A stretch of 64,000 nucleotides of DNA from Leisingera sp. ANG-M7 (lineage in GTDB: Bacteria > Pseudomonadota > Alphaproteobacteria > Rhodobacterales > Rhodobacteraceae), in NCBI RefSeq assembly GCF_000813965.1, contig NZ_JWLI01000001.1, positions 124,001 to 188,000 of the forward strand, in the 5' to 3' direction. A program made the position numbers and the translations under genes. Below the pieces are notes generated by a model that saw only the letters and a program-made list of their open reading frames with translations, was not told the origin of the DNA and made no database searches. Shown here in pieces: positions 44,805 through 55,128 of the stretch (positions within the stretch are counted from its first letter, which is position 1; each line of letters begins with the position of its first letter).

Positions 44805-46977
44805 CCTGCGCCGGGCGCTGCTTCTTTCCGCCGTGCTGCCCTGGCTAGCGCTGTCTGCCCCTGCTCCTCAGGCTCAGACTGCTACGCCCCCGGATCAGGC
44901 CCAGCCTGCAATGCTTGTCGCCGACCAGGTGTTCATCACCCCGGACCGGACACTTGTCGCAGAAGGTAATGTCGAAGCTTTCCAGGGCGACATCCGCCTG
45001 CGCGCGCAGAAGATCACCTTTGATCAGGGGACCGGCACTCTGCAGATAGAGGGCCCGATCCGTATAGACCAAAACGGTGATATCACCATTCTGGCAAACG
45101 CTGCGGAAATGGACAGCAGCCTGCGCAACGGACTGCTGGACGGCGCCCGCATGGTTTTGCAGCAGCAGCTTCAGCTTGCCTCGTTGCAAATGACACGGGT
45201 CAGCGGCCGTTATACCCAGCTCTACAAGACCGCTGTGTCCTCCTGCCATGTCTGCGAAGACGGGCGACCACCGCTCTGGCAGATCCGCGCTGAGCGCGTC
45301 ACCCACGACCAGCAGGAGCGCCAGCTTTACTTTGAGAACGCACAGCTGCGTGTACTGGATGTGCCGGTATTCTATTTCCCGGCGTTCCGCCTGCCGGACC
45401 CCTCACTGAAGAGGACCAGCGGCTTTCTGATCCCGTCCGTGCGCTCAACGTCGAACCTCGGCACCGGGGTCAAGGTTCCCTACTTCTTCACCCTCGGCCC
45501 GCACAAAGATCTGACGATCGCGCCCTATATCTCATCCAGCACCCGGACACTGGATCTGCGTTACCGGCAGGCCTTCCGGCGCGGCCGGATCGAATTCAAC
45601 GGTGCATATACTCGTGACGACCTCTACCCGGACCAGGACCGCGGATACATCTTCGGCAATGGCCAGTTCGAATTGCCGCGCGGCTACCGACTGACCTTCG
45701 ACGCAAAGGTGGTTTCCGATGATGCCTACCTGGCGGACTATGGCCTGCCTGACCTCGACCGGCTGCGCTCCAGGCTTGAGTTGTCACGGGTCCGCCGGGA
45801 CAGCTTGCTCCGCACGTCGCTGACTCACTATAAAACCCTCCGCTCCGACGAAGACCCTGACGAAATCCCCTCTGGTATTGCGGAAGCGCTTTTTCAGAAA
45901 CGCTATTTCCCCAGCCTCACGGGCGGCGAAGTCCGGCTTACGCTTCAAGGCAACGGGCGTTACCGCCGCTCAACAAACCGGGGCGATGGCCTGAGCGAAG
46001 ATTCCGCTACTGGCCGGGACCTCGTCCGGCTGACTGCTGATCTGAGCTGGCTCCGCACTTGGAGGCTCGGCTACGGGATCCTGGCAGAGGCAGAGCTAGG
46101 CGCTGCGGCAGATGCTTCCAGGGCGTATGATGATGCCTATTTCACCGATGAAGTCACCCGCCTGACGCCCCGAGGCTCAATGACCTTCCGCTTGCCGATG
46201 ACCCGCCGTGAAGCCAATGGCGCCACCCAATACCTGGAGCCGATCCTGCAGCTGGGCTGGCGCAACGAAGGCAGTGGTGATGTGGTCAGCGAGGAAAGCA
46301 GATTCGTCGAGTTCGACCAGGGTAACCTGTTGTCGCTGTCCCGCTTCCCTGCCACCGATGCCCGCGAGGACGGGTTTACCCTGGTCTATGGCGCCAATTG
46401 GGCGCGCTACTCGCCCCAGGGCTGGCAGGCTTACGCAACGATAGGCCAGGTGCTGCGCAGCGAAAATGACATCCGCTTCACCAAGAGCTCGGGGCTCAGC
46501 GGCACATCGTCAGACCTTTTGCTGGCAGGTCAGATCAAGTTTGGCGACGGGCTTGCGATCTCAACCCGCGGTCTGCTGAATGGCTCGCTGAACTTCTCCA
46601 AAGCCGAGGTCCGCGGTGAATGGCACACGGACCGTTCCAGCTTGGCCGGCACCTATTTGTGGCTTGGCACCGATCCTGTCGAGGAACGGACAGAAGAAAG
46701 CTCCGAAATCTGGGTCGATGGACGCTACGACATCACCCCCAGTTGGTCTGCTAGCGCCCGGCTGCGCTACGATATCTCCGGCGCCCAAGCCACCCGGGCG
46801 GGCCTGGGGCTGGCCTACCAGAACGAATGCGTAACGGTCGACCTTTCGGTCAACCGCCGCTATACCTCAACAACAAGTGTTGAGCCGACAACGGATTTCG
46901 GCTTTACCATCTCCCTCAGCGGTTTTTCCGTAAAGAGCGGCAACAAACAGTACAGGCGGTCATGCAGCAAGACGTGA
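44788..46977 (+). CDS. lptD: LPS-assembly outer membrane protein LptD
   Basis: 729 aa. A signal peptide ('LLLSAVLPWLALSAPAPQAQ') precedes the LptA-like N-terminal domain ('NVEAFQGDIRLRAQKITFD') and the large C-terminal beta-barrel domain. Cysteines in 'SCHVCEDGRPPLWQIRAERV' (about 152-155) and the C-terminal 'RRSCSKT' can form the interdomain disulfides known for LptD. It inserts LPS into the outer leaflet. It lies directly upstream of surA, whose product helps fold it. Confidence 0.96.
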   Translation: MPKTGNLRRALLLSAVLPWLALSAPAPQAQTATPPDQAQPAMLVADQVFITPDRTLVAEGNVEAFQGDIRLRAQKITFDQGTGTLQIEGPIRIDQNGDITILANAAEMDSSLRNGLLDGARMVLQQQLQLASLQMTRVSGRYTQLYKTAVSSCHVCEDGRPPLWQIRAERVTHDQQERQLYFENAQLRVLDVPVFYFPAFRLPDPSLKRTSGFLIPSVRSTSNLGTGVKVPYFFTLGPHKDLTIAPYISSSTRTLDLRYRQAFRRGRIEFNGAYTRDDLYPDQDRGYIFGNGQFELPRGYRLTFDAKVVSDDAYLADYGLPDLDRLRSRLELSRVRRDSLLRTSLTHYKTLRSDEDPDEIPSGIAEALFQKRYFPSLTGGEVRLTLQGNGRYRRSTNRGDGLSEDSATGRDLVRLTADLSWLRTWRLGYGILAEAELGAAADASRAYDDAYFTDEVTRLTPRGSMTFRLPMTRREANGATQYLEPILQLGWRNEGSGDVVSEESRFVEFDQGNLLSLSRFPATDAREDGFTLVYGANWARYSPQGWQAYATIGQVLRSENDIRFTKSSGLSGTSSDLLLAGQIKFGDGLAISTRGLLNGSLNFSKAEVRGEWHTDRSSLAGTYLWLGTDPVEERTEESSEIWVDGRYDITPSWSASARLRYDISGAQATRAGLGLAYQNECVTVDLSVNRRYTSTTSVEPTTDFGFTISLSGFSVKSGNKQYRRSCSKT

Positions 46978-48221
46978 ATTACCGGTTCCCGGCTCCCTTC
47001 CTATCCCGTACCCTCAAATCCGCAGCCGCGCTGGCGCTGGCCGCAGGTCTTTCCCTGACCGCTCTGCCGGCTGGGGCTCAGAATCTTTTTGCCCCCGCGA
47101 TTACAGTCAATGACGAGGTCATCACCCGCTATGAGCTGGAACAGCGCGCCCGCTTCCAGGCAGCACTGAGGGTTCCGGGCGACCCGCTGGAAACTGCACG
47201 CGAGGAGCTGATCAACGACCGGCTCAAGCTTCAAGTGCTGCAACAGGCCGGTATCGAACTGTCAGATGAGGATATTTCCGCGGGCATGGAAGAAATGGCA
47301 GGCCGCGCCAACCTGTCGCTGAACGAATTCCTGACCGCACTTCAACAGCAGGGCGTCGCCCCGCAAACCCTCCGCGATTTCACCAGGGTCGGTCTGGGCT
47401 GGCGCGAATACACCCGCGCCCGTTTCCTGTCCCAGGCGCGCCCGACCCCGGAAGAGATTGACCGCGCCATGGGCTCTGCGGGAACCGGCAGCGTCCAGGT
47501 GCTGCTGAGCGAATTCATCGTGCCGATCAACGACCAGAACGCCGCACAGGTCGAAGAACTGATTGAGCAGGTCGCACGCCTCAAAAGCTATGACAGCTTC
47601 TCTGCTGCGGCGACCCAGTACTCAGCCGCGGCCAGCCGCAATGAAGGCGGCCGCCTGCCCTGGATGCCCCTGACCAAACTGCCACCCCAGTTGCAGGAAA
47701 TCGCACTAGCACTGAAGCCGGGCGAAATTTCCGAACCGCTGCCGCTGCAAAACGCCGTGGCACTGTTCCAGATGCGCGGCGTGCGCGAGGTTGAAGGCGC
47801 TGCACCGCGTTACACCGCAATCGAATACGCCACCTACTTCATCCCCGGCGGACGCACGCCTGAAGGGCTGGCCGCAGCACAGAAGGTTGTGAACAGCGTC
47901 GACACCTGCGAGGACTTCTACGGCCTCGCTCAAGGTCAGGACCCGTCGGTGCTGGACATCCAAAGCCTGCCGCCTGCTGACATTCCCCGCGACATCGCAT
48001 TGGAACTGGCCAAGCTCGACCCCACTGAGACCTCCACTGCGCTGACTCGCAACAACGGCCAGACGCTTATGGTTCTTATGCTCTGCGGCCGCACCGCCGA
48101 CCTCGGAGAAGGCGCTAACCGCGAAACCGTGGCCAATGCGCTGGTGGCGCAGCGGATGACCTCGCTGACGGACAGCTTTCTCGAACAGTTGCGCGCCGAC
48201 GCCCGGATCGACATCAAATGA
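46962..48221 (+). CDS. surA: Periplasmic chaperone / peptidyl-prolyl isomerase SurA
   Basis: 419 aa with a signal peptide ('ALALAAGLSLTALPAGAQ'), SurA N-domain ('ITVNDEVITRYELEQRARF') and one parvulin domain (about 170-270). A long N-tail precedes the signal core, so the true start may be a few codons later. It folds outer-membrane beta-barrels such as LptD. It starts inside lptD and ends 4 bp inside pdxA. Confidence 0.93.
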   Translation: MQQDVNYRFPAPFLSRTLKSAAALALAAGLSLTALPAGAQNLFAPAITVNDEVITRYELEQRARFQAALRVPGDPLETAREELINDRLKLQVLQQAGIELSDEDISAGMEEMAGRANLSLNEFLTALQQQGVAPQTLRDFTRVGLGWREYTRARFLSQARPTPEEIDRAMGSAGTGSVQVLLSEFIVPINDQNAAQVEELIEQVARLKSYDSFSAAATQYSAAASRNEGGRLPWMPLTKLPPQLQEIALALKPGEISEPLPLQNAVALFQMRGVREVEGAAPRYTAIEYATYFIPGGRTPEGLAAAQKVVNSVDTCEDFYGLAQGQDPSVLDIQSLPPADIPRDIALELAKLDPTETSTALTRNNGQTLMVLMLCGRTADLGEGANRETVANALVAQRMTSLTDSFLEQLRADARIDIK

Positions 48222-49189
48222 CACTTTCCGGGCCCATTGCCCTTAGCTGCGGAGAACCCGCAGGCATCGGCCCGGAAATCGCCGTCAAGGCATGGAACGC
48301 ACTGCGGGACAACTGCCCGTTCTTCTGGATCGGCGATCCACAGCACCTTCCCTCAGGCACACCAGTCAGCGAGATATCATCCCCCGCTGAGGCCGCCGCA
48401 GCCTGCGCGGGCAGCTTTCCGGTCCTGCCGCTAGCCTTCGGCGGCAGCACTGCCAAGGGCACGGCCGATCCGGCCAATGCTGCAGGCGTGATCCAGTCGA
48501 TCGAAACTGCCGTGAAACTGGTTCAGGCGGGTGAGGCTTCGGCCGTTTGCACCGCCCCCATTCACAAAAAAGCACTGATCGACGGCGCAGGCTTTGCCTA
48601 TCCCGGCCATACCGAGTTTCTGGCCGCGCTGGCGGGGCGCAGCCGCGTGGTGATGATGCTCGCCAGCGAGCAGTTGCGGGTGGTGCCGGCAACCATCCAC
48701 ATCGCCTTGTCGAACGTGCCTGCCACGCTGACCCCGGAAACGTTGCGTGAAACGATCGAGATCACAGCTGCCGGCCTGCAAAGCCAGTTCGGCATTGCTG
48801 CGCCGCGCATCGCTGTCGCGGGCCTCAACCCGCACGCAGGCGAAGGCGGTGCCATGGGCCGGGAAGAACTCGACTGGATCAATGCGCTGGTCGCGCAAAT
48901 GCAGAGTGAAGGCCTGAAGGTCACCGGCCCGCACCCGGCTGACACAATGTTCCACGCCGCCGCCCGCGCCCGCTATGACGTCGCGGTCTGCATGTATCAC
49001 GACCAGGCACTGATCCCGATCAAAACGCTGGATTTCGACAGGGGCGTAAATGTGACTCTGGGCCTGCCCTTCATCCGCACCTCTCCGGATCACGGCACTG
49101 CCTTCGACATCGCGGGGACCGGTCAGGCCAACCCCTCCAGCCTGATCGAGGCACTCAAGCTGGCGCAGGCCATGGCCGCCAGCTCTTGA
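48218..49189 (+). CDS. pdxA: 4-hydroxythreonine-4-phosphate dehydrogenase
   Basis: 323 aa. 'LSCGEPAGIGPEIAVKAW' is the family start (Ser-Cys-Gly-Glu-Pro rather than the more usual Thr-x-Gly-Asp-Pro). Metal-binding histidines fall in 'YPGHTEFLA' and 'MYHDQALIPIK', and 'TSPDHGTAFDIAG' is conserved. It makes the amino-ketone used by PdxJ in DXP-dependent vitamin B6 synthesis. The start ATGA overlaps surA. Confidence 0.96.
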   Translation: MTLSGPIALSCGEPAGIGPEIAVKAWNALRDNCPFFWIGDPQHLPSGTPVSEISSPAEAAAACAGSFPVLPLAFGGSTAKGTADPANAAGVIQSIETAVKLVQAGEASAVCTAPIHKKALIDGAGFAYPGHTEFLAALAGRSRVVMMLASEQLRVVPATIHIALSNVPATLTPETLRETIEITAAGLQSQFGIAAPRIAVAGLNPHAGEGGAMGREELDWINALVAQMQSEGLKVTGPHPADTMFHAAARARYDVAVCMYHDQALIPIKTLDFDRGVNVTLGLPFIRTSPDHGTAFDIAGTGQANPSSLIEALKLAQAMAASS

Positions 49190-49273
49190 TTCTTCCTCTT
49201 GCCGGAAATATCCCCGCCGAAGGCATGAAAACTCCGGCGCACCGCCCGCGTCACGTCCTGAGGTCCAGATGAC

Positions 49274-50116
49274 ATGAGCGCTATCGATAGCCTTCCCCCT
49301 CTGCGCGAAGTGATCGCGACGCATCAGCTGTCGGCACGCAAGTCGCTGGGCCAGAACTTTCTGCTCGACCTCAACCTCACTGCCAAGATCGCACGGCAAG
49401 CCGGAGATCTGACCGGCTGCGACGTGCTGGAAATCGGCCCCGGCCCTGGCGGCCTGACCCGCGGTTTGCTGGCCGAGGGCGCCCGCCGCGTTCTGGCGGT
49501 GGAGAAGGACAGCCGCTGCCTGCCCGCGCTGCAGGAGATCGCAGACGCCTATCCGGGCCGGTTCGAGGTGATCAACGGCGACGCTCTGGAGATCGACCCA
49601 CTAGAACATCTGACACCGCCGATCCGCATCGCCGCCAACCTGCCCTACAACGTCGGCACCGAGCTTCTGGTGCGCTGGCTGACTCCCAAGGACTGGCCGC
49701 CGTTCTGGCAGAGCCTCACCCTGATGTTCCAGCGCGAGGTGGCGGAGCGCATCGTTGCCCAGCCCGGCTCCAAGGCCTATGGCCGCCTGGCAATCCTGGC
49801 GCAGTGGCGGGCGGATGCGCGCATCGTGCTGTCGCTGCCGCCCGGTGCCTTCACCCCGCCGCCCAAGGTCTCCAGTGCCGTGGTGCATCTGGACGCCCTG
49901 CCCGAGCCGCGTTTCCAGGCTGATGCTGCAGTGCTGTCGCGCGTCGTCGCCGCCGCTTTCAACCAGCGCCGCAAAATGCTGCGTGCCTCGCTCAAGGGCA
50001 TCTCTCCAGATATCGAGGCGCATCTGACCGCGGCTGGCATCCCGCCCACCGAGCGCGCCGAACAAGTGAGCCTGGAGGCCTTCTGCGCTCTTGCGCGTGA
50101 AGTCGCCAAGGCCTGA
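49274..50116 (+). CDS. rsmA: 16S rRNA (adenine1518/1519-N6,N6)-dimethyltransferase
   Basis: 280 aa. The SAM-binding motif is '[16 protein letters not shown]', the catalytic motif IV is NLPYN, and '[12 protein letters not shown]' is the classical KsgA start. It dimethylates two adenines in helix 45. It follows pdxA, as in many proteobacteria, separated here by 84 bp. Confidence 0.97.
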   Translation: MSAIDSLPPLREVIATHQLSARKSLGQNFLLDLNLTAKIARQAGDLTGCDVLEIGPGPGGLTRGLLAEGARRVLAVEKDSRCLPALQEIADAYPGRFEVINGDALEIDPLEHLTPPIRIAANLPYNVGTELLVRWLTPKDWPPFWQSLTLMFQREVAERIVAQPGSKAYGRLAILAQWRADARIVLSLPPGAFTPPPKVSSAVVHLDALPEPRFQADAAVLSRVVAAAFNQRRKMLRASLKGISPDIEAHLTAAGIPPTERAEQVSLEAFCALAREVAKA

Positions 50117-50153
50117 CCCTCCTTTCCCGACAATACCGGAGCCTGTTCATCAG

Positions 50154-50933
50154 ATGACCCAAGCCGTTACTGCGCGCCCGACCCTTTTGTCCGTGAATGT
50201 CAACGCAGTTGCCTACCTGCGTAACCGGCGCGACGTGCCTTGGCCGAACCTGATCGACATTTCCCGTGCAATCCTGCAGGCCGGCGCCCACGGTATAACC
50301 GTGCACCCGCGCCCGGATGAACGCCACATCCGCTTTTCCGACCTGCCTGCCCTGTCCCGCCTGATTGCCGAGGAGTTCCCTCAGACCGAGTTCAACATCG
50401 AGGGTTACCCGACCCGCCACTTCATCGACCTGGTGCTGGAGAACAAACCGCATCAGGTGACGCTGGTGCCGGACACGCCGGAGCAGTCCACCTCTGATCA
50501 CGGCTGGGACTTTGCTGCCGATGGCGAGATGCTCCTGCCCATCGCTGAGGAATTCAGGGCTGCCGGCATTCGGGTCTCCTATTTCGTGGACGCCAGCCCC
50601 GCTGATCCGGCGCTGGCGCAGCAGGCAGGCGCCGACCGTATCGAGTTCTATACCGGGCCCTATGCTGACCAGACCGATCCTGATGCCATCGCGCGCGAAT
50701 TGGACATGCTTCGGCAAACGGCAGATGCCGTCCGCATCCTGGGCACTAAGGGCAACAGCCTGATGATGAATGCAGGCCATGATCTGACCGTCGAAAACCT
50801 GCCCGGCCTGCGCCAGGCCATTCCCGATCTGGCCGAGGTCTCCATCGGCCATGGCCTGACAACAGATGCCTTGATGCTGGGCTTCCCCGAAGCTGTGCGC
50901 CGCTACCTGAGGGTGCTGGGCCACGACACCTGA
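50154..50933 (+). CDS. pdxJ: Pyridoxine 5'-phosphate synthase
   Basis: 259 aa from the ATG at 50154. It shows 'LSVNVNAVAYLRNRRDVPWP', 'GAHGITVHPRPDERHI' (catalytic His region), 'FNIEGYP' and 'VSIGHGLTTDAL'. It condenses the PdxA product with 1-deoxyxylulose 5-phosphate, so the last two steps of B6 synthesis flank rsmA here. It is followed by a strong terminator. Confidence 0.96.
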   Translation: MTQAVTARPTLLSVNVNAVAYLRNRRDVPWPNLIDISRAILQAGAHGITVHPRPDERHIRFSDLPALSRLIAEEFPQTEFNIEGYPTRHFIDLVLENKPHQVTLVPDTPEQSTSDHGWDFAADGEMLLPIAEEFRAAGIRVSYFVDASPADPALAQQAGADRIEFYTGPYADQTDPDAIARELDMLRQTADAVRILGTKGNSLMMNAGHDLTVENLPGLRQAIPDLAEVSIGHGLTTDALMLGFPEAVRRYLRVLGHDT

Positions 50934-50959
50934 ACGCACCGCCAGCGTCCCTCCAAAAG

Positions 50960-50992
50960 AAAACCCCCGAAGCCGTAAGCTTCGGGGGTTTT
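50960..50992 (+). terminator. Rho-independent terminator after pdxJ
   Basis: Stem AAAACCCCCGAAGC/GCTTCGGGGGTTTT (14 bp), loop CGTAA. The A/T ends make it usable in both directions, serving the convergent DUF4167 gene as well. Confidence 0.92.
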
Positions 50993-51011
50993 GATTGATT
51001 GTTTGCTGCCT

Positions 51012-51689
51012 TTATTCGGCAGCTTCCGCCGGGCCATCCTCGGCCTTCGGCTTCGGCTTGGCGCGCGGGCGGCTTGGTTTCTTCGGGGCCGGGGCGTCAC
51101 CGCCCTCGCCGGCCGCCTCGCCGCCGTCAGCCTTAGCTGCGGGCTTGCGGGCACGGGGCTTGCGCGCCGGAGCTTTCTTCGGGGCAGCTTCCTCGCCACC
51201 CTCTGCCGGTGCCGCGCTCTGGCTTTCCGGCGTCTCAACCAGGCCGCTGTCCTGACCATTGCCGTTGTCGCCGCGCGGGTCGATCACTTCGGGTTGCGGC
51301 GTGCTTGCCGGATCACTGTCAGCAGGTGCTGAGACCGCAGCCTCGCGCTCCTGACGCTCCAGCCGTTCAGCCCGCTCACGGTCGCGCTCTGCCTGGCGTT
51401 CGCGGTTCTGGCGTTCCTGCTCCTCACGGCGCGCCTCGATCTCGCGTTGCGCCTCGTTCAGCATCCGCAGGTAATGCTCTGCGTGCTGCTGGAAATTCTC
51501 TGCTGCAACACGGTCATTGCCCAGCTGCGCATCGCGCGCCAGCTGGTTGTATTTGTCAATGATCTGCTGCGGGGTTCCGCGCACCTTGCCTTCGGGGCCG
51601 GAGCTGTCGAACACCCGGTTGACCACATTGGCGCCGTTCGGGCGATTCCGGTTCGACTTGGAGCGTGAACGTGATTTGGACGATCTCAT
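51012..51689 (-). CDS. DUF4167 protein, basic and low-complexity C-terminus
   Basis: 225 aa. The conserved N-terminal domain (about 1-85) reads 'GPEGKVRGTPQQIIDKYNQL' and 'FQQHAEHYLRMLNEA', specific to alphaproteobacterial DUF4167. A Glu/Arg coiled coil follows (82-120), then an Ala/Lys/Pro/Arg tail like histone H1. It may bind nucleic acid or ribosomes; this is inference. It is downstream of prmC in the same direction after 214 bp. Confidence 0.88.
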   Translation of the reverse strand: MRSSKSRSRSKSNRNRPNGANVVNRVFDSSGPEGKVRGTPQQIIDKYNQLARDAQLGNDRVAAENFQQHAEHYLRMLNEAQREIEARREEQERQNRERQAERDRERAERLERQEREAAVSAPADSDPASTPQPEVIDPRGDNGNGQDSGLVETPESQSAAPAEGGEEAAPKKAPARKPRARKPAAKADGGEAAGEGGDAPAPKKPSRPRAKPKPKAEDGPAEAAE

Positions 51690-51903
51690 ATGCCTATCAT
51701 AAGCCTTGAGTTAATGCGCCGTTGACCCTGTGCAGCGCGCCTCAGCGCCGGATCGTTAGCTTTTTTGGGCTTGATGCCGCGGGAATGCTTGAAAAGCGTT
51801 CACCTCTGTACGGCTCATCTTGAGTAACCATGTTCCGGAAGCGCAGACAAGGGGGCCAAAAGGTTTTTCTGTGTTTTTTCACCCGAATCTGCGGATTACC
51901 GCG

Positions 51904-52761
51904 TTAAAATCCGCGATTTGAGGGGGAATGCGCCCGCACCACCCGGTCACGCCCGTCCAGGTCCGGCAGCACCGCGAGGCCGCTGAAGCCCGCCGTTTCC
52001 AGCAGCGCGCTGACCGCCCGGCCCTGGGTCGGACCGATTTCCAACAGCACCCGCCCGCCCGGTGAAAGATGTGCGGCAGCCTGTGCGGCGATCTGACGGT
52101 AGGCACCCAGGCCATCGCCGCCATCGGTCAGCGCAATGCCCGGCTCATGCCCCCGCACCTCTGCCGACAGCCCGTCCATCTCGTCCAGCGCGATATAGGG
52201 CGGGTTCGACACGATCAGATCAAACTGTCCCTCGATCTTTTCAAACCAATCCGATTGCTGAATGTCGGCGCGCGCCTCCACCCTGTGCAGCACCGCATTG
52301 GCGCTGGCCTGCAGGCAGGCCGCCTCGCTGATGTCGACGCCCAGACCGGTGGACTCTTGCCGCTCGGCCAGCAGAGTCACCAGAATGCAGCCGGAGCCGA
52401 CGCCCAGATCCAGAACCCGCGCGTAAGGCTCAGCCAGCGCCGCCTCGATCAGGATCTCGGTCTCTGGCCGCGGGTCCAGCACATCGCGCGAGACCTTGAA
52501 GCGGCGCCCGTAAAACTCCCGTTCGCCGATCAGATGCGACACCGGCACCCGAACCGCCCGCAGCGAAATCAGCTGCTCATAGCGCTCAGAGATTTCCGGC
52601 GCCAGCTCCTCCGGTGCGATAAGCGTAACCCGGCTGGCCTCGATCCTTGCCGCATGCGCCAGCAGCACCCGTGCATCTCGGGCCGGGTCCTGCACTCCGG
52701 CCGCCCGCAGTTTCGCTGTAGCAGCCGCCATTGCCTGTGCCGCGGTCTCTGCCATGGTCAC
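51904..52761 (-). CDS. prmC: Release factor glutamine methyltransferase
   Basis: 285 aa from the GTG at 52761 (overlapping the prfA stop as GTGA), or 283 aa from the ATG at 52755. The SAM motif is '[16 protein letters not shown]' and the catalytic NPPY is in '[14 protein letters not shown]'. It methylates the Gln of the GGQ motif in release factors, so its coupling to prfA is functional. Confidence 0.95.
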   Translation of the reverse strand: MTMAETAAQAMAAATAKLRAAGVQDPARDARVLLAHAARIEASRVTLIAPEELAPEISERYEQLISLRAVRVPVSHLIGEREFYGRRFKVSRDVLDPRPETEILIEAALAEPYARVLDLGVGSGCILVTLLAERQESTGLGVDISEAACLQASANAVLHRVEARADIQQSDWFEKIEGQFDLIVSNPPYIALDEMDGLSAEVRGHEPGIALTDGGDGLGAYRQIAAQAAAHLSPGGRVLLEIGPTQGRAVSALLETAGFSGLAVLPDLDGRDRVVRAHSPSNRGF

Positions 52762-53813
52762 TGCCCCATCTCGGCCAGAAGCCGCGCCTGATTGTCCGCG
52801 GTCAGCGCGTCGATGATCTCCTCCAGATCACCGCTCATCACCTGGTCCAGCTTGTAAAGCGTCAGGTTGATACGGTGATCGGTCATCCGCCCCTGCGGGA
52901 AGTTATAGGTCCGGATCCGCTCCGACCGGTCGCCTGAGCCCACCTGACTTGCGCGATCCGCTGACCGCTCGCTGTCGATCCGCTGGCGCTCCAAGTCGTA
53001 AAGCCGCGTCTTCAGCACCTGCATGGCAATCTCGCGGTTGCGGTGCTGGGACTTTTCCGAGGACGTGACGATCAACCCGGTCGGCAGGTGAGTGATCCTG
53101 ACCGCAGAGTCGGTCGTATTCACGTGCTGCCCGCCCGCCCCCGACGCCCGCATGGTGTCGATACGGATGTCATTTGCATCGATTTGAATGTCCACATCCT
53201 CTGCTTCCGGCAGCACTGCCACAGTGGCTGCCGAGGTGTGGATACGCCCACCGCTTTCAGTCGTTGGCACCCGCTGCACCCGGTGCACCCCGGATTCATA
53301 CTTCAGCCGGGCAAAGACGTTTTCACCCTTGATATGGGCGACCACCTCCTTGATGCCGCCCAATTCAGTCACCTGCTCCCCGATGATGTCGAACTTCCAG
53401 CCCTGTGCTTCGGCATAGCGCTGGTACATCCGCAAGAGGTCACCGGCAAATAGCGCCGCCTCGTCACCGCCGGTCCCTGGGCGGATTTCCAGCATCGCCG
53501 GACGGCTGTCGGCGGCATCCTTGGGCAGCAAGGCCAGCTGCAAGGCGTGCTCGGCTTCAGGAATGGCCGCTTTTAAGGCCGGGATCTCCTCCGCCGCCAA
53601 ATCCTTCATGTCCGGATCGGCCAGCATCAGCTCGGCCTCTTCCAGATCGCCCAAAAGCTTGCGGTAAGCCGTCACCTGCTCCGCCACCGGGCGCAGGTCG
53701 GAATACTCCTTGGCCAGCGCTGCAATATCCCCGCCCCCGGCACCGTCCGCCATCGCAGCTTCAAGATACTGAAACCGCTGCAGGATCTGTTCCAGCCGTT
53801 CTTCGGGGACCAT
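52758..53813 (-). CDS. prfA: Peptide chain release factor 1
   Basis: 351 aa from the ATG at 53813 (a GTG two codons earlier is possible). The GGQ peptidyl-hydrolysis motif is in '[20 protein letters not shown]'. The codon-recognition region has '[14 protein letters not shown]' rather than a PxT tripeptide at that exact spot; the PAT-type motif is not obvious to me by eye, but neighbouring prmC and overall sequence fit RF1, which reads UAA/UAG. Confidence 0.95.
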   Translation of the reverse strand: MVPEERLEQILQRFQYLEAAMADGAGGGDIAALAKEYSDLRPVAEQVTAYRKLLGDLEEAELMLADPDMKDLAAEEIPALKAAIPEAEHALQLALLPKDAADSRPAMLEIRPGTGGDEAALFAGDLLRMYQRYAEAQGWKFDIIGEQVTELGGIKEVVAHIKGENVFARLKYESGVHRVQRVPTTESGGRIHTSAATVAVLPEAEDVDIQIDANDIRIDTMRASGAGGQHVNTTDSAVRITHLPTGLIVTSSEKSQHRNREIAMQVLKTRLYDLERQRIDSERSADRASQVGSGDRSERIRTYNFPQGRMTDHRINLTLYKLDQVMSGDLEEIIDALTADNQARLLAEMGQ

Positions 53814-53873
53814 GGGCACGCCTATTGTTGTTCATGTTTTGGCCAAGTGACCCCCATGTGATATGCTAGAGCC

Positions 53874-54173
53874 ATGCGACATGCCAGAGCCCTTATTGCC
53901 ACAATCCTCCTCACCCTGCCCGGCCTGGGGCTGGCAGATGTGAAGGGTCCGGGCGGCAAGACAATCGACTGCTACTGCACTGACAAGTCCGGCTCCCGCG
54001 TGGAATTGGGTGAACTGCGCTGCCTGCAAGTCGACGGCCGCATGTTCATGGCGCAATGCCAGATGTCGCTGAACGTGCCGATGTGGCGCGAGGTGCAAAG
54101 CAGCTGCCTGTCGGCGTCTCTAGGGGATGAGCGCGGTTCTTCAGCAGCTCCACCAGAACTCCCGAAGATCTAA
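53874..54173 (+). CDS. Small exported cysteine-rich protein
   Basis: 99 aa. A signal peptide ('ARALIATILLTLPGLGLADV') is followed by five cysteines (C33, C35, C50, C62, C78) in about 50 residues, suggesting a disulfide-stabilised periplasmic fold with one Cys unpaired. No family is recognised. It is divergent from prfA with only 60 bp between. Confidence 0.65.
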   Translation: MRHARALIATILLTLPGLGLADVKGPGGKTIDCYCTDKSGSRVELGELRCLQVDGRMFMAQCQMSLNVPMWREVQSSCLSASLGDERGSSAAPPELPKI

Positions 54174-54384
54174 ACCGCAGTCGCATCCGCTGGGGCGCAA
54201 TCTCTGCTGCTCGGTGAAAGCGCCTTTGCCGCGAGCAGCTGCTCGGGCATTCTCTCCCCCACAGGGCCTGCAACCGCGCTTGGAGCAGCAAGGTTGCCTA
54301 CGACGGGTTTGAAGGGCGAAGACCAGTATCCGTGACCTTGCTTTGCGCGCGCTGCACTTCACCCCCAAATTGACACCAGCCTGA

Positions 54385-54798
54385 TCAATCCACAAAGGGA
54401 GTGGAACCGTCCCACCCTGAACTGTTGCCTGCCGGGGTCGCGACCGGCGCCGCCGGCGCGGCTGGGGCGGTCGGGGCGGCCACAACATAGTTCTGACCTG
54501 CGTCTGCAGCAGCCACGCTATATTCTCCCGATGCGCAAGCGCCTGAAAAAATCTTGTAGTCAGGGGCAGTTGGCAACACTCTGACACTGAAGCCTGTAAC
54601 AGGACCGCCGCCGCATATCTGATTGACGGCATAGGTGTTGATATCCTGTACCGTCCAGCCTGAACCCGCACTTCCGCTGAAACGGCCATTCCCGTCGTTG
54701 TCGAATTGCAGCTCATTGCTGGCAGGCACTCCACCACAGGCAGCAAACAGCGCGCAACAAACAAGAGACAGCACAGGCTTCGTAAATCTAGGGGTCAT
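54385..54798 (-). CDS. Small lipoprotein of unknown function
   Basis: 137 aa. Lipobox 'LFAACGG' follows a hydrophobic signal. The mature part has 'GSGWTVQDINTYAVNQICGG', and an Ala/Pro-rich tail ends it. It has no recognised domain. Reads as a real gene because of the intact lipoprotein signal and the A/T-rich 5' flank with AGAGCATTTC before the start. Confidence 0.6.
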   Translation of the reverse strand: MTPRFTKPVLSLVCCALFAACGGVPASNELQFDNDGNGRFSGSAGSGWTVQDINTYAVNQICGGGPVTGFSVRVLPTAPDYKIFSGACASGEYSVAAADAGQNYVVAAPTAPAAPAAPVATPAGNSSGWDGSTPFVD

Positions 54799-55128
54799 GA
54801 AATGCTCTCCATTTTCAAGTCAGCACTGATGCTCAGCACCTAAAATTCTTTTCTTAACAAGGCTATGCAAACCACAATCAACAATCACAGAACCGGACCA
54901 AGGGTGGCACAGTCACCGCGCGCCAGCGCGGCTTGCCCTTGATACGGTATCAGCAAACACACTCGAATTGGTGCCTTCGGGGGCAGCCCTGCCCCTGAAA
55001 CGCTTCTCAGCGAATAGAAATGGCTCTGCCGCCCGTGGCGGAAGAGCCCGCGCCGCGCGAGAGCGCGGCGCCCGGCCCAACTGTAGAAGGCTTTTGCAAA
55101 AAGCCCGAGAACAGGCGGGAGCATCTGC
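54799..55128. repeat. 330-bp intergenic region with a series of hairpins
   Basis: No gene. Three stem-loops stand in a row: 55022-55048 (GGCTCTGCCGCC / GGCGGAAGAGCC, one mismatch), 55051-55070 (CGCCGCGC-GAGA-GCGCGGCG, perfect) and 55089-55105 (GGCTTTT-GCA-AAAAGCC). A weaker one, GGGGCAG/CTGCCCC, is near 54980-54995. The last could end the DUF1499 transcript. The first two look like an intergenic palindromic repeat unit. Confidence 0.6.

Noticed and set aside
48431-49399. Minus-strand frame of 322 codons
   Set aside because: Antisense to pdxA, which has strong family motifs.
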